30,724 nucleotides of DNA from a virus, in the IMG/VR virus record IMGVR_UViG_3300047461_000024, positions 1 through 30,724 of that record. One strand, written 5' to 3'. A program made the translations under genes and the position numbers. The notes under the pieces are model-generated. The model was not told the DNA's origin. It worked only from the letters and a program-made list of their open reading frames with translations, and searched no databases. The stretch's first letter is position 1, and each line of letters begins with the position of its first letter. Below are positions 10,045 to 17,307 of this stretch, one piece after another.

Positions 10045-10601
10045 TATTCTGTTTTGATTCCACTATACACAGAGAGACCAGTGCTTACACCACTTAGTAA
10101 AGCTTCTCCAAAGTTTGGTTGTTCTATTGGTTTATTTATAGTCAACAGATTGTTGTAAGACTGTTGGTTCATATCACGCATAGCAAGGTTTCTAGCAACA
10201 TCTCTTTGTTGTCCTTGTCTCATCAACCCAAAGCGATATTTAGATTCTTGTCTAGAGAAATCATTAAGTAAAGCATCTACAGAGTTACCCTTCACTCCAG
10301 CTTCTCCAGCTGCTACTCTTGCTCTAGAACGAGCTTGTAAAGCTTTGATAGAAGCATTCTGTAATTCTTGAGCTTCTTGCTCCATTTCAAATCTTTGTTG
10401 AATACGAGCTGCTGAAGTCTGTTGACGATATCTTGCTATTTCAGCTTTAGAAGATCTAGCTTGAGCTGCTGCTTGTGCTTTAGCACTAGCTTTCTGTCCT
10501 GCGAAAGATAGCCCTGCTTGAGCTATACCAAGTCCTGCTCCGACTTTTGCCGCAGTGGACATTGCTCCGACTTTTGCTACGATTGGTGCTGCGAATCCCA
10601 T
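10044..10601 (-). CDS. Internal virion protein B (gp14-like)
   Basis: This 185-residue protein corresponds to T7 gp14 (196), the core protein thought to form the outer-membrane part of the ejection channel. It has the family's typical build: an N-terminal Ala/Gly-rich hydrophobic segment (about 1-38, MGFAAPIVAKVG and on), a long Ala/Gln/Arg-rich helical or coiled region (40-125) with the motif GVKGNSVDALL, and a small hydrophobic C-terminal segment (GEALLSGVSTGLSVYSG). The gene begins one base after the gp13-like stop and ends in a TAATG junction with gp15. Confidence 0.85.
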   Translation of the reverse strand: MGFAAPIVAKVGAMSTAAKVGAGLGIAQAGLSFAGQKASAKAQAAAQARSSKAEIARYRQQTSAARIQQRFEMEQEAQELQNASIKALQARSRARVAAGEAGVKGNSVDALLNDFSRQESKYRFGLMRQGQQRDVARNLAMRDMNQQSYNNLLTINKPIEQPNFGEALLSGVSTGLSVYSGIKTE

Positions 10602-10602
10602 A

Positions 10603-11094
10603 TTATTTTGATATTATTATAAATTCATAGAAGCGAGACCCATTGATGTCTAGCTCCCTTATAAACTTAGCTCCAAGCCATTTTAACCATTTGATAGAAG
10701 TTTCATAGCGTGAATACACTAAATTACTTACTACACCGTATGGCTTGATAAGTTTTGGTAAAAGTTTTTTAGAATGTTTTGCGAACTTTAAAGCGTTATC
10801 TGCGACTCCTTGTGTACCTAATAACCAGATATACGCTTCACTCCCTTCTGTTCCTACACCAAACATAGCAAAAGGTTCACCATGTTTGTCTAAAGCTGTG
10901 TATGTATGGTCATCGTTCTCTAGACCGTAGATCAAAGCTTCTTCATTACTTGTTAAGAACGCTCCTACTTCCATACAGTCATAGTGTCGTAACTTAGGTG
11001 CAAGCTTTAGTGCGTGGTCTAGAGTTGCCTTGACCACGCTTGAATCATCATAAGTATTAACAATATTAGTATGGTCTTGCTCGGTCACGGACAA
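10603..11094 (-). CDS. gp13-like internal virion/assembly protein with GNAT-like fold
   Basis: About 160 residues, located between tail tube B and gp14, exactly where T7 has gene 13. The middle and C-terminal parts look like an acetyltransferase fold: AMFGVGTEGSEAYIWLLGT (beta strands 4 and 5), then a helix, then SNLVYSRYETSIKWLKWLGAKF with a final strand. The ending WLKWLGAKF resembles the FLKTIGAVF of T7 gp13. The usual acetyl-CoA pyrophosphate loop (Q/RxxGxG/A) is not evident, so catalysis is doubtful. The start is uncertain: TTG 11094, GTG 11088 and GTG 11037 are all in frame and no ATG precedes residue 41. The first two overlap the tail tube B stop (11066), suggesting coupled re-initiation. 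Confidence 0.72.
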   Translation of the reverse strand: MSVTEQDHTNIVNTYDDSSVVKATLDHALKLAPKLRHYDCMEVGAFLTSNEEALIYGLENDDHTYTALDKHGEPFAMFGVGTEGSEAYIWLLGTQGVADNALKFAKHSKKLLPKLIKPYGVVSNLVYSRYETSIKWLKWLGAKFIRELDINGSRFYEFIIISK

Positions 11095-13927
11095 TAGATT
11101 CTATATTAACATTCTGGAAATTAACTTGGTATTTATAAGGTTGTTCTAGAGATATCTCTACATCTTCCGCAGATGTAAATACTGATACAGTAAAGAAACC
11201 ATCCACCAAATCATATAACTCATACTCATCTTCACCAAAGGTTGTTGTATGAGGATTACCTTCGGCTAAACTTGTTCTTGGAGATTTTATTTTTAATTCA
11301 AACCTTGGTCCAATATTACCACTAGTTGGTCCTTTTGCGTTTGTATAATATAAAGACATATTTTTCAATCTATGATCTACATTAATCGCTGTTTGTATGT
11401 TTTCGTTTTTCTGTTTAATTACAAATTCTGAAAACTGGTACACCATATTGTACTTTAAACCAACCGTCAAACTATCCACAGAGTTGCTTATGTGAGAAAA
11501 GTTTAGTGTATTAAGAGTTGAACTATAAGAGACAAGACTGTGAAAAGTCTTATCACTAACCTCCCAATCGCTTGCATCAGTAGCTAAAGTTAAACCAGCT
11601 GTTGGAAAAGGTATTGGAACATTTGTAGTAGATCCAGACCCATCCATAGTCGCTGTAAATGCCATATCTACAAGTACTTGGGATCTATCACTTGCTGACA
11701 CTGGGTATACCTCTGTAGGTTCTAATAAATCTGTAGAAAAGGTCATCTCCGTCTGCATTAAAGCGTCATTAGAACCATCCGCATACTTCATGATTATAGT
11801 TAAAACATCTTTTTCAAAGTTTAGTCCGTGTACATCAAAAGGTACAGTAAACTTAGACCAAGAGTTTTGGACTTTCTTACCGTTGAGGTTTAAGAACTTA
11901 TAGATATAAATTGTTTTAAGATCTGTACCACTTGTTAATGCTACACAACTTTGTGTTGTAGAATAAGTCAGCTCCCTAATACCAGCTGGAATGTATGTAG
12001 GAACAGCATTAGTTATGGTAAATGATTCATAACTCTCTGTAGTTTTGTTAATGAGATATTCTCTCATCTCTAGATACTCCGCTTTATCTACAGGGAAGTA
12101 TACAGAATCTCCTATAACTTTTGGGTTAATATTAGCAACCGCATCAAACTCTGTTAAAGGTGATACAGATACTGAATTCGGACTTAATAACTGTCCTGCT
12201 GTATCCAGTGAAAATTGTGTATTATCAGAGAATAATATTAAGTTGTCTTGGAAAGGTATAGCAGATCTAAGATTAGTTATCTTATCTGTTGCTACTGTAA
12301 TATCTATTGGGTCGCTGTCTAGTAATGTTTGTACAGTAGTTCTAAAGAAGTTATAAGTAAGAATACCATCATCTTTCTTTAGACCTAACCCAGCTTCACT
12401 AAGAATAACTTTATCGTTGGATAAGATTCCTAGTCGGTTTCTATAGAAGAACACATTGTTAACACGCTCTCCGACAAAGGATGGTAGAGGATTTGTAGCA
12501 TCATCCCCTACAATTCTCTCAGTTACATTTAAAGTTCTAAATGTAAATTCATCTTCAGATGTTAAAACCAGTTCGTGAATAAAAGTATCAGCGTCATATC
12601 CTTTAACAATATTAAAACCTACCGTTTCTACCCAATAACCGTTACCAACATCTATGTTATCTTTAGTAACAAACTTTACATAGTAGTCATCAGCGGTATC
12701 GTTACCTCCTATTACTTTGGTAACAAATCCATTCTTACAATACAAAGGTAAGTCGGTAATACTATTAACTTCTTTATAGATAACACCTAGTCCATTATCA
12801 GCTAATCCATCTGTACTAACGATAGAATATTGCATATTCGTAACTTGAGTATCGTTTACAGAAAGTTCTATTAAGTTTTCATTTAGAGTAGCTGAAAAGA
12901 AATCTCCAGCACTAGGTGTTTGCGATGTAATTGCACCAGAAGTATGACCTACTAAATCCGCATAAATTGCTTCAGCAATTCTTTTTGTGGTGCTATCGTT
13001 AATAGAATGATCGTACCCACCATCAGACTTAGAAGCTGATTCTGAAGCTGTTCTAGTTTGGATAACTGCTTCAGTAAAATTGGGTGGGTTTGGGTTGTCT
13101 GGTACTGGACCAGTGTAAGTCCAACTACCAGCAGGATTAGCAAAACCATACGCACCTTTATCTACTATACTTACTGATGTAGCCACACCGTTTGTAAATG
13201 TTACTTTAATTACTCCTTGACGATAAACTTCTCTTGAATCAGCAGGGAGAACATTATACTCTCGTGTTCCGTTTAAATATCCAGCTCCACCATTAAGAAC
13301 ACTAACAGAGGTTATGCGTGTAAAAGGTCCTTGACGAGCGGTTTGAATTTCTGTTGTTACAGTTATAGTAAACAGGTCTGGAGATCCTCCTTGATTATGC
13401 GTAATCCTTAAATCATAATTAGTTTTTTCAGCTCCTTGCTTAACAAAGATTAGAGCTGAATTAGATACCTCATCAGTAAGATCAGCGTTTTGTGCAACTT
13501 GAATCTCTTTATTTACCACATAAGTTGTGTCACCTACAGATAAAAACTTTAAATCTTCTCTGTAGTTAGAGCTTTCTAAGTAATCTCCAGAAGAAATAGT
13601 TAAACCACTTGAATGGGAAGTACCAGAAGAATCTACAATAGTAGCTTCTTCACCGTCATCTAGATTAAATATTCTTAACTTATCACTAGAGGTAACCGCT
13701 ACATACTTTTCCTCTTTGTCTCTAGTAATGAACTGACAGATGTCATCATCTTCTATGGTGATATCTTTCTTTCGTAGAAAGTCTATTCTATTTCTTTTAC
13801 GAAGTCCGTTAGTAGGATCGCTGTACGCATTTATCTGTTCAGTACACTGACCTTCAAGTCTCATAGCGTCTGGTTGTTGGCTTACACCTCCAACAAGATT
13901 TGGTATAGTCTGTCTAATTAATGGCAT
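11066..13927 (-). CDS. Tail tubular protein B (gp12-like, tail nozzle)
   Basis: This 953-residue protein is longer than T7 gp12 (794), which forms the tail nozzle through which DNA exits. Its N-terminus, MPLIRQTIPNLVGGVSQQPD followed by RLEGQCTEQINAYSDPTNGLRKR, is the family hallmark. Further matches include RNRLGILSNDKVILSEAG with NFFRTTVQTLLDSDPIDI, and the Asp/Tyr-rich beta-propeller region. The C-terminal region, ending in VRDRARPY, is the usual terminal pattern. The start codon overlaps the tail tube A stop in a TAATG junction. Extra length appears to lie in the first 450 residues, where a Gly-rich segment (about 215-275, GGAGYLNGTREY and on) may be an inserted domain. Confidence 0.95.
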   Translation of the reverse strand: MPLIRQTIPNLVGGVSQQPDAMRLEGQCTEQINAYSDPTNGLRKRNRIDFLRKKDITIEDDDICQFITRDKEEKYVAVTSSDKLRIFNLDDGEEATIVDSSGTSHSSGLTISSGDYLESSNYREDLKFLSVGDTTYVVNKEIQVAQNADLTDEVSNSALIFVKQGAEKTNYDLRITHNQGGSPDLFTITVTTEIQTARQGPFTRITSVSVLNGGAGYLNGTREYNVLPADSREVYRQGVIKVTFTNGVATSVSIVDKGAYGFANPAGSWTYTGPVPDNPNPPNFTEAVIQTRTASESASKSDGGYDHSINDSTTKRIAEAIYADLVGHTSGAITSQTPSAGDFFSATLNENLIELSVNDTQVTNMQYSIVSTDGLADNGLGVIYKEVNSITDLPLYCKNGFVTKVIGGNDTADDYYVKFVTKDNIDVGNGYWVETVGFNIVKGYDADTFIHELVLTSEDEFTFRTLNVTERIVGDDATNPLPSFVGERVNNVFFYRNRLGILSNDKVILSEAGLGLKKDDGILTYNFFRTTVQTLLDSDPIDITVATDKITNLRSAIPFQDNLILFSDNTQFSLDTAGQLLSPNSVSVSPLTEFDAVANINPKVIGDSVYFPVDKAEYLEMREYLINKTTESYESFTITNAVPTYIPAGIRELTYSTTQSCVALTSGTDLKTIYIYKFLNLNGKKVQNSWSKFTVPFDVHGLNFEKDVLTIIMKYADGSNDALMQTEMTFSTDLLEPTEVYPVSASDRSQVLVDMAFTATMDGSGSTTNVPIPFPTAGLTLATDASDWEVSDKTFHSLVSYSSTLNTLNFSHISNSVDSLTVGLKYNMVYQFSEFVIKQKNENIQTAINVDHRLKNMSLYYTNAKGPTSGNIGPRFELKIKSPRTSLAEGNPHTTTFGEDEYELYDLVDGFFTVSVFTSAEDVEISLEQPYKYQVNFQNVNIESIVRDRARPY

Positions 13928-15297
13928 TAGTTTAGATCGTAGTTGCGATTAAATCCAATTCTCTCGTTAGTATCGTAATTGTCAAATATATTATAGTTAC
14001 CTTGATCGTTCTCACGGTCTTTGAAGTAAGTCTCTAACTCAGCTTCTTTCTTTCTAAGTGATTGAACCTCTGCTATAGATTCTGTATATAACTCAGATAA
14101 AGTAAGTGCGACTTTTACTTCTAAGAAGTCCCTGTATTTTTGAGGAACTTCTTGTGTAGTAATACTTCTTTTAACAATTCGTGTACCTTTGATAGTACCA
14201 GAGAACTCGTCTATGGTATTATCTTTTAAATTCTTTAGAACAATATCTGACCCATCTAACACTCGTGTTGTGTCGTAATCATCTAACTCCTCATATAATT
14301 GTGTGGTAGTATCTACAACAATCTTACTAGATGTAATAGTAAATGTTACATCTTTCTCTGTATTGAACCACCACCCACGAGATTGTAATTCTAAGTCTGT
14401 ATCTACTAATAAATCTCTAGCTTCTGACGCAAGAGCGTGTTCGTTAGTGTTGGAACTAACTTTACTAACTCCTATATATCTGAGTATCTTATTTACAGAA
14501 CTGATGATCTCAGCATCTGTATCAGAAGTCGCACGGTCTGTTCTAAGTTGATCTGCATCTTTTAATAGTTCACCTTTTTTGTAAGCTGGTAGAGCTTGAA
14601 ACGCAGCTTCTTGAATACCCATTATACGGAACTCTGGTCTATAATCTTTGTAAGTTTTATGTCCTACTACTCCTATCCAACTATAACCGCCATTCTCGTA
14701 AAACGATTTCTCAGCAGTAACCATATAAGCTGTCTCAGCGTCTAGCTTAGTCTTCTGTGATTGTATTAACTCTGTTTCAGCTAGTTCTCTTCCTAATTTT
14801 AATGTCCCTAGCTTTTCTTCTAAATTACTTTGTAGGAACATTACCCCTCTTACTCCAAGATTTTCTATCTCTTGTGGTAAGGCGAATGTTACACTACTAT
14901 CTTCTTCAGCATCCTTAGCTTCTAGAACAGCCTTGGAATACATTTCTTCTTCACTTGTTAACTTGTGAAGAGTTTCATCTGTGATGTATCTGGTTTGTAA
15001 TATACGAGCAGCACGAATTGTTACATACCTACGGAACTCTTCTGGGTGTGACGCATTCCACGCTCCAACCGTACCACTACCTAGACCTATAATCTGTCCT
15101 CGTGAAGATTGAAACCACCAACCTCTAGCCTCTACATCTTTATTAACTTCATCTAGTACTCTCACAGCTAAATCAACAACTGTGTTTCTACCGTATGTTT
15201 GGATACTACTAAGGGTCGTAACTGATCGCTCACCTAAAGCGGTTAAGCAGATGTTTACTGATTCTAAAAAGTTTGTGGATGTTCCGAAATCTGTCAT
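13927..15297 (-). CDS. Tail tubular protein A (gp11-like), with internally duplicated domain
   Basis: This adaptor joins portal and tail nozzle. At 456 residues it is over twice T7 gp11 (196), and it contains the gp11-type domain twice. Copy one (about 13-120) runs SVNICLTALGERSV, RGWWF at 58-62, then FRRYVTIRAARILQTRYIT. Copy two (about 267-420) runs SVNKILRYIGVSKV, RGWWF at 307-311, then YRDFLEVKVALTLSELYTE. A 140-residue, partly coiled linker lies between them. I start the gene at ATG 15297 (MTDFGTSTNF) because an upstream in-frame extension to 15342 would translate through the capsid terminator hairpin. The leader is U-rich with no Shine-Dalgarno site. The TAA overlaps the tail tube B start. 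Confidence 0.9.
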   Translation of the reverse strand: MTDFGTSTNFLESVNICLTALGERSVTTLSSIQTYGRNTVVDLAVRVLDEVNKDVEARGWWFQSSRGQIIGLGSGTVGAWNASHPEEFRRYVTIRAARILQTRYITDETLHKLTSEEEMYSKAVLEAKDAEEDSSVTFALPQEIENLGVRGVMFLQSNLEEKLGTLKLGRELAETELIQSQKTKLDAETAYMVTAEKSFYENGGYSWIGVVGHKTYKDYRPEFRIMGIQEAAFQALPAYKKGELLKDADQLRTDRATSDTDAEIISSVNKILRYIGVSKVSSNTNEHALASEARDLLVDTDLELQSRGWWFNTEKDVTFTITSSKIVVDTTTQLYEELDDYDTTRVLDGSDIVLKNLKDNTIDEFSGTIKGTRIVKRSITTQEVPQKYRDFLEVKVALTLSELYTESIAEVQSLRKKEAELETYFKDRENDQGNYNIFDNYDTNERIGFNRNYDLN

Positions 15298-15300
15298 ATA

Positions 15301-15344
15301 TAAAAAAAATAAAAGCTGGAGGTCACATTTAGTGACCCCCAACT
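15301..15344 (-). terminator. Intrinsic terminator after capsid gene (Tphi equivalent)
   Basis: On the transcribed strand, bases 15344-15314 fold into a 13-bp stem (arms AGTTGGGGGTCAC and GTGACCTCCAGCT) closed by a TAAAT loop, with two G-U pairs. It is followed directly by TTTTATTTTTTTA. It lies 11 bases downstream of the capsid stop and before tail tube A, the same place as Tphi after T7 gene 10. It should trim transcription of the tail and internal protein genes relative to the capsid. Confidence 0.9.
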
Positions 15345-15354
15345 AAGTTAAGAA

Positions 15355-16380
15355 TTACTGTACTTCAACGCAGCACTCTGGGCGGATAACTCCGTGACCC
15401 ATAGCGTATTTAGCTACGAACAATGTACCTTGTCGTTCCATTTGGTACTCAGACTCTGTTGCTAAGTCAAGTAATTTGACTGTACCAACACCAGCTTTGT
15501 GACCAGCTACGAAACCAGTAGATGCTAAGTTACCATTGTAACCAGTACCGTTACCAGATCCAGCGTGATTAACATCAAACACATCGTTGTTTGCGTTATC
15601 ATCGTCTTGATCTTGGTTAGCTTCAGCTCCAAGGGTAATGATATCTTGTAAGTGGTTAGACTTGTACAATGAGATACCAGCGATTTGAGGGATGCTACCA
15701 GTAGCGATAGAACCAACACCACCGAAGTCACGGTTAAGAGCGTTATTAGATGACGCATCTGTGATCAACTTGTAGTATTGTGTTGGTGTTAAGATCGCAT
15801 AACGATCATCTTCTGGGACATCTTTCTCATCAAGCTTTTGAGCTACATCGTAGATAGCTTGTAACAATCCAGTACCAGAATCCAAAGTAGCACCAGTAAT
15901 CTGTGTACCACCTACACCACCAGAGATGGTTGAGTCTTGTCTAGCACCAGCGATAAGTGTTTTAAGCACAGCGATGTCAAAGCGTTTAGCTAAAGCTTTA
16001 CCAAGCTCTGCTGCATAGATGCTTCGTACATCGTAGTGAGTTTTTAGCTCATCAATGTTTGCGAGGAATGTTGAAGAAAGAAGAACATCGTCAATTGAGA
16101 TTGTGATTTCATTCTTCTTGATATCTGATAAATAGCTATTACCACTATCAGCAATGTTTTCACCTGCTGTATGATACTTGGCTGTAGCTATGCCTGTTGC
16201 TGGGAACTGTGCAGTTTTACCGTTACTGATTGTGCGAACTGTGTGAAGTTCCTTCATCACATTTGCTTCTTCAAATGTGGTTAGGATCTCACCAGAGAAC
16301 ACTTTCAGAAACAATGCATCTACATCATTCGCAGAATTGATTTGTCCAACTCTTGATGGACTTGTATTACCATTTGCCAT
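15355..16380 (-). CDS. Major capsid protein (gp10A-like)
   Basis: This 341-residue protein, close to T7 gp10A (345), forms the HK97-fold shell of the head. The N-terminal segment (VDALFLKVFSGEILTTFEEA), the following HTVRTISNGKTAQFPATG and the TAKYHTAGENI box are typical of T7-like capsid proteins. The C-terminus includes MERQGTLFVAKYAMGHGVIRPE, also characteristic. It starts with an AGGA site 10 bases before the ATG and has a 122-base untranslated leader, the longest non-coding gap in the window. It is followed by an intrinsic terminator. I see no slippery sequence that would give a gp10B-type frameshift product. Confidence 0.96.
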   Translation of the reverse strand: MANGNTSPSRVGQINSANDVDALFLKVFSGEILTTFEEANVMKELHTVRTISNGKTAQFPATGIATAKYHTAGENIADSGNSYLSDIKKNEITISIDDVLLSSTFLANIDELKTHYDVRSIYAAELGKALAKRFDIAVLKTLIAGARQDSTISGGVGGTQITGATLDSGTGLLQAIYDVAQKLDEKDVPEDDRYAILTPTQYYKLITDASSNNALNRDFGGVGSIATGSIPQIAGISLYKSNHLQDIITLGAEANQDQDDDNANNDVFDVNHAGSGNGTGYNGNLASTGFVAGHKAGVGTVKLLDLATESEYQMERQGTLFVAKYAMGHGVIRPECCVEVQ

Positions 16381-16502
16381 GATTATTGTTTCCTATATTT
16401 AGGGTTATTATTGATTGTGTTTTGGTGTCCTTTATCTACATTTGCTGACCGAATGTTATCCTCCGCAAAGGGCATTGTGCTACTAGTATTATGGACGAAA
16501 TT
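16381..16502 (-). promoter_or_regulatory. Capsid leader: non-coding gap, possible phage promoter
   Basis: This 122-base gap between the last basic mini-gene and the capsid gene is unusual in so compact a genome. On the coding strand it contains TAATACTAGTAGCACAATG (about 16492-16474), which shares the TAATAC start of the T7 promoter but little else. A short inverted repeat, TTTGC and GCAAA, lies about 20 bases downstream. T7 has a strong late promoter just before gene 10, so a promoter here is expected from synteny, but the sequence alone does not identify it. A 30-codon open frame (16383-16475) crosses the gap without a ribosome site. Confidence 0.35.
16391..16394 (-). promoter_or_regulatory. 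Ribosome binding site of the capsid gene
   Basis: AGGA lies 10 bases before the ATG at 16380 in an A-rich leader. This is one of few recognisable Shine-Dalgarno sites in a genome where most starts overlap the preceding gene. Confidence 0.65.
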
Positions 16503-16754
16503 CTATTTTTTGATACGCAACTTTACACGAGCCTTCTGGGTATTACTTACGAACTGTTTACCTTTAGCTCCTTCTCGTTTCTTTTTCTTTGCTGTTGCTG
16601 CTCTATCACCTTTGGAGAGGCTTTTAGCTTTGGACATTGGGAGACATCTGTCTGGATTCTTTTTGTTTTTGCTAGTGCCACAAGGACCTTTGATATTACC
16701 ATCAGTCCCAATGCGAACCCAGTTCTGTTTTCTCCACTTAGCTAACTCTCCCAT
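16503..16754 (-). CDS. Lys-rich DUF5872-like small protein
   Basis: 83 residues and strongly basic, with about a third Lys or Arg. The N-terminal half reads WRKQNWVRIGTDGNIKGPCG and, at about 47-52, DRCLPM. This W..G.PCG...CLP pattern is what I recall as the DUF5872 type, found in marine phages and also large algal viruses; the link is from memory. The C-terminal half (LSKGDRAATAKKKKREGAKG) is a nucleic-acid-like basic tail. It is last in a chain of overlapping mini-genes just before the capsid gene, and its ATG overlaps the previous TAA (TAATG). A structural, DNA-condensing or assembly role is possible but unproven. Confidence 0.75.
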   Translation of the reverse strand: MGELAKWRKQNWVRIGTDGNIKGPCGTSKNKKNPDRCLPMSKAKSLSKGDRAATAKKKKREGAKGKQFVSNTQKARVKLRIKK

Positions 16755-16900
16755 TACTTCTTCTTAACTGAAAGTTTCTTTCTCTTCCCATATGTTGGGG
16801 ACTTACAATATTTTGATGCTGCCATATTAGCATACGCTGATGGATACTTATCAAAGGTACGCTTTGCCCAAGCGATACCAGCAGGACATATCTTAGCCAT
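16754..16900 (-). CDS. 48-aa basic protein with CPAGIAWAK motif
   Basis: The translation begins MAKICPAGIAWAKRTFDKYP, continues SAYANMAASKYCKSP and ends in a basic tail (GKRKKLSVKKK). Two cysteines (C5, C32) flank the conserved-looking aromatic core. I recall very similar short proteins (CPAGIAWAKRTF and SAYAN) in marine phage genomes, with no known function. Support for reality: same strand, TAATG junctions with the genes on both sides (ATG at 16900 on the previous TAA, own TAA at 16754), and a residue pattern too regular for chance. Too short for routine gene callers with a length cut-off. Confidence 0.72.
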   Translation of the reverse strand: MAKICPAGIAWAKRTFDKYPSAYANMAASKYCKSPTYGKRKKLSVKKK

Positions 16901-17004
16901 TACTTACCGTATTTAACTTTTAGTCCTTTTCTTTTAGCTGCTGCTTTCGCTTTAGCCATACCTTCTTTATTATAAGGGAATTCTTTTTTACCTACCTTTG
17001 GCAT
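16900..17004 (-). CDS. 34-aa Lys-rich mini-protein
   Basis: The translation begins MPKVGKKEFPYNKEGMAKAK and ends AAAKRKGLKVKYGK, so 14 of 34 residues are Lys or Arg. The start MPKVGKKxFPY followed by a helical Ala/Lys segment resembles short proteins I recall from other marine phages. Its ATG lies 17 bases inside the preceding 26-residue gene, and its TAA overlaps the next ATG (TAATG). An AAGAAAGGAAAAAAC stretch just before the ATG offers a Shine-Dalgarno-like AAAGGA at 7-12 bases. Function unknown; the charge suggests binding to DNA, RNA or the capsid interior. Confidence 0.65.
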   Translation of the reverse strand: MPKVGKKEFPYNKEGMAKAKAAAKRKGLKVKYGK

Positions 17005-17068
17005 TGTTTTTTCCTTTCTTTATTGTTAAAGACTTTCGCATACATTTATCACAACCACAACCTTTCAT
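16988..17068 (-). CDS. 26-aa cysteine-rich mini-protein (CGCDKC)
   Basis: The translation begins MKGCGCDKCMRKSLTIKKGK and ends NNAKGR: three cysteines in the first nine residues (C4, C6, C9) and a basic tail. The CGCDKC cluster could bind a metal ion, but one more ligand would be needed. The ATG overlaps the previous gene's TAA (TAATG), and the stop lies 17 bases inside the next gene. It occupies space that would otherwise be an unexplained gap in the coupled series, which is the main argument that it is translated. Very short, so confidence is moderate. Confidence 0.5.
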   Translation of the reverse strand: MKGCGCDKCMRKSLTIKKGKNNAKGR

Positions 17069-17307
17069 TAGCATTTCCACTTTCTAAGTGCTAGAGCTTT
17101 ACGAGTTGGTTTACCTTTTGAATCTTTCATAGGTCCTTTCACTCCACTCATCCTTGCACAAAAAGACCGCTTCCTTGGTCCTCCCTCTGGTTGCGGTCTC
17201 TTAAGGTTTGAGCCTGTCTTACGGTTGTAATATTTTCTACCAGCTTCTGAAAGACCACCAGATTTATTCTTGTGTTCTTTACGAAGCGACACGCCTTTTC
17301 GTTTCAT
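17068..17307 (-). CDS. Basic DUF6321-like protein (GGLSEAGRKYYNRKTGSNLK)
   Basis: 79 residues, very rich in Lys, Arg and Gly. It contains GGLSEAGRKYYNRKTGSNLK (18-37), then RKRSFCARMSGVKGPMKDSK and a C-terminal RKALALRKWKC. This GGL..GR..YNR.TGSNLK...SFCARM.G.KGPM order is what I recall as the DUF6321 type, found in phages and bacteria, function unknown. Two cysteines, in SFCARM and at the C-terminus, are conserved in my recollection. It is coupled by TAATG to the membrane protein upstream and to the cysteine-rich mini-gene downstream. Placement between scaffold and capsid suggests a virion or assembly role; this is inference. Confidence 0.78.
   Translation of the reverse strand: MKRKGVSLRKEHKNKSGGLSEAGRKYYNRKTGSNLKRPQPEGGPRKRSFCARMSGVKGPMKDSKGKPTRKALALRKWKC

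Noticed and set aside
15298-15342. N-terminal extension of tail tube A
   Set aside because: It would read through the terminator hairpin and poly-U, and the family-like N-terminus begins at ATG 15297.
15345-15400. Possible gp10B-type frameshift at the end of the capsid gene
   Set aside because: No slippery heptamer is seen, and the alternative frame quickly enters the terminator.
16383-16475. 30-codon open frame in the capsid leader, ending just before the capsid ATG
   Set aside because: No ribosome site, no recognisable motif, and it does not overlap its neighbours as the true mini-genes do. Kept only as a remark in the leader entry.
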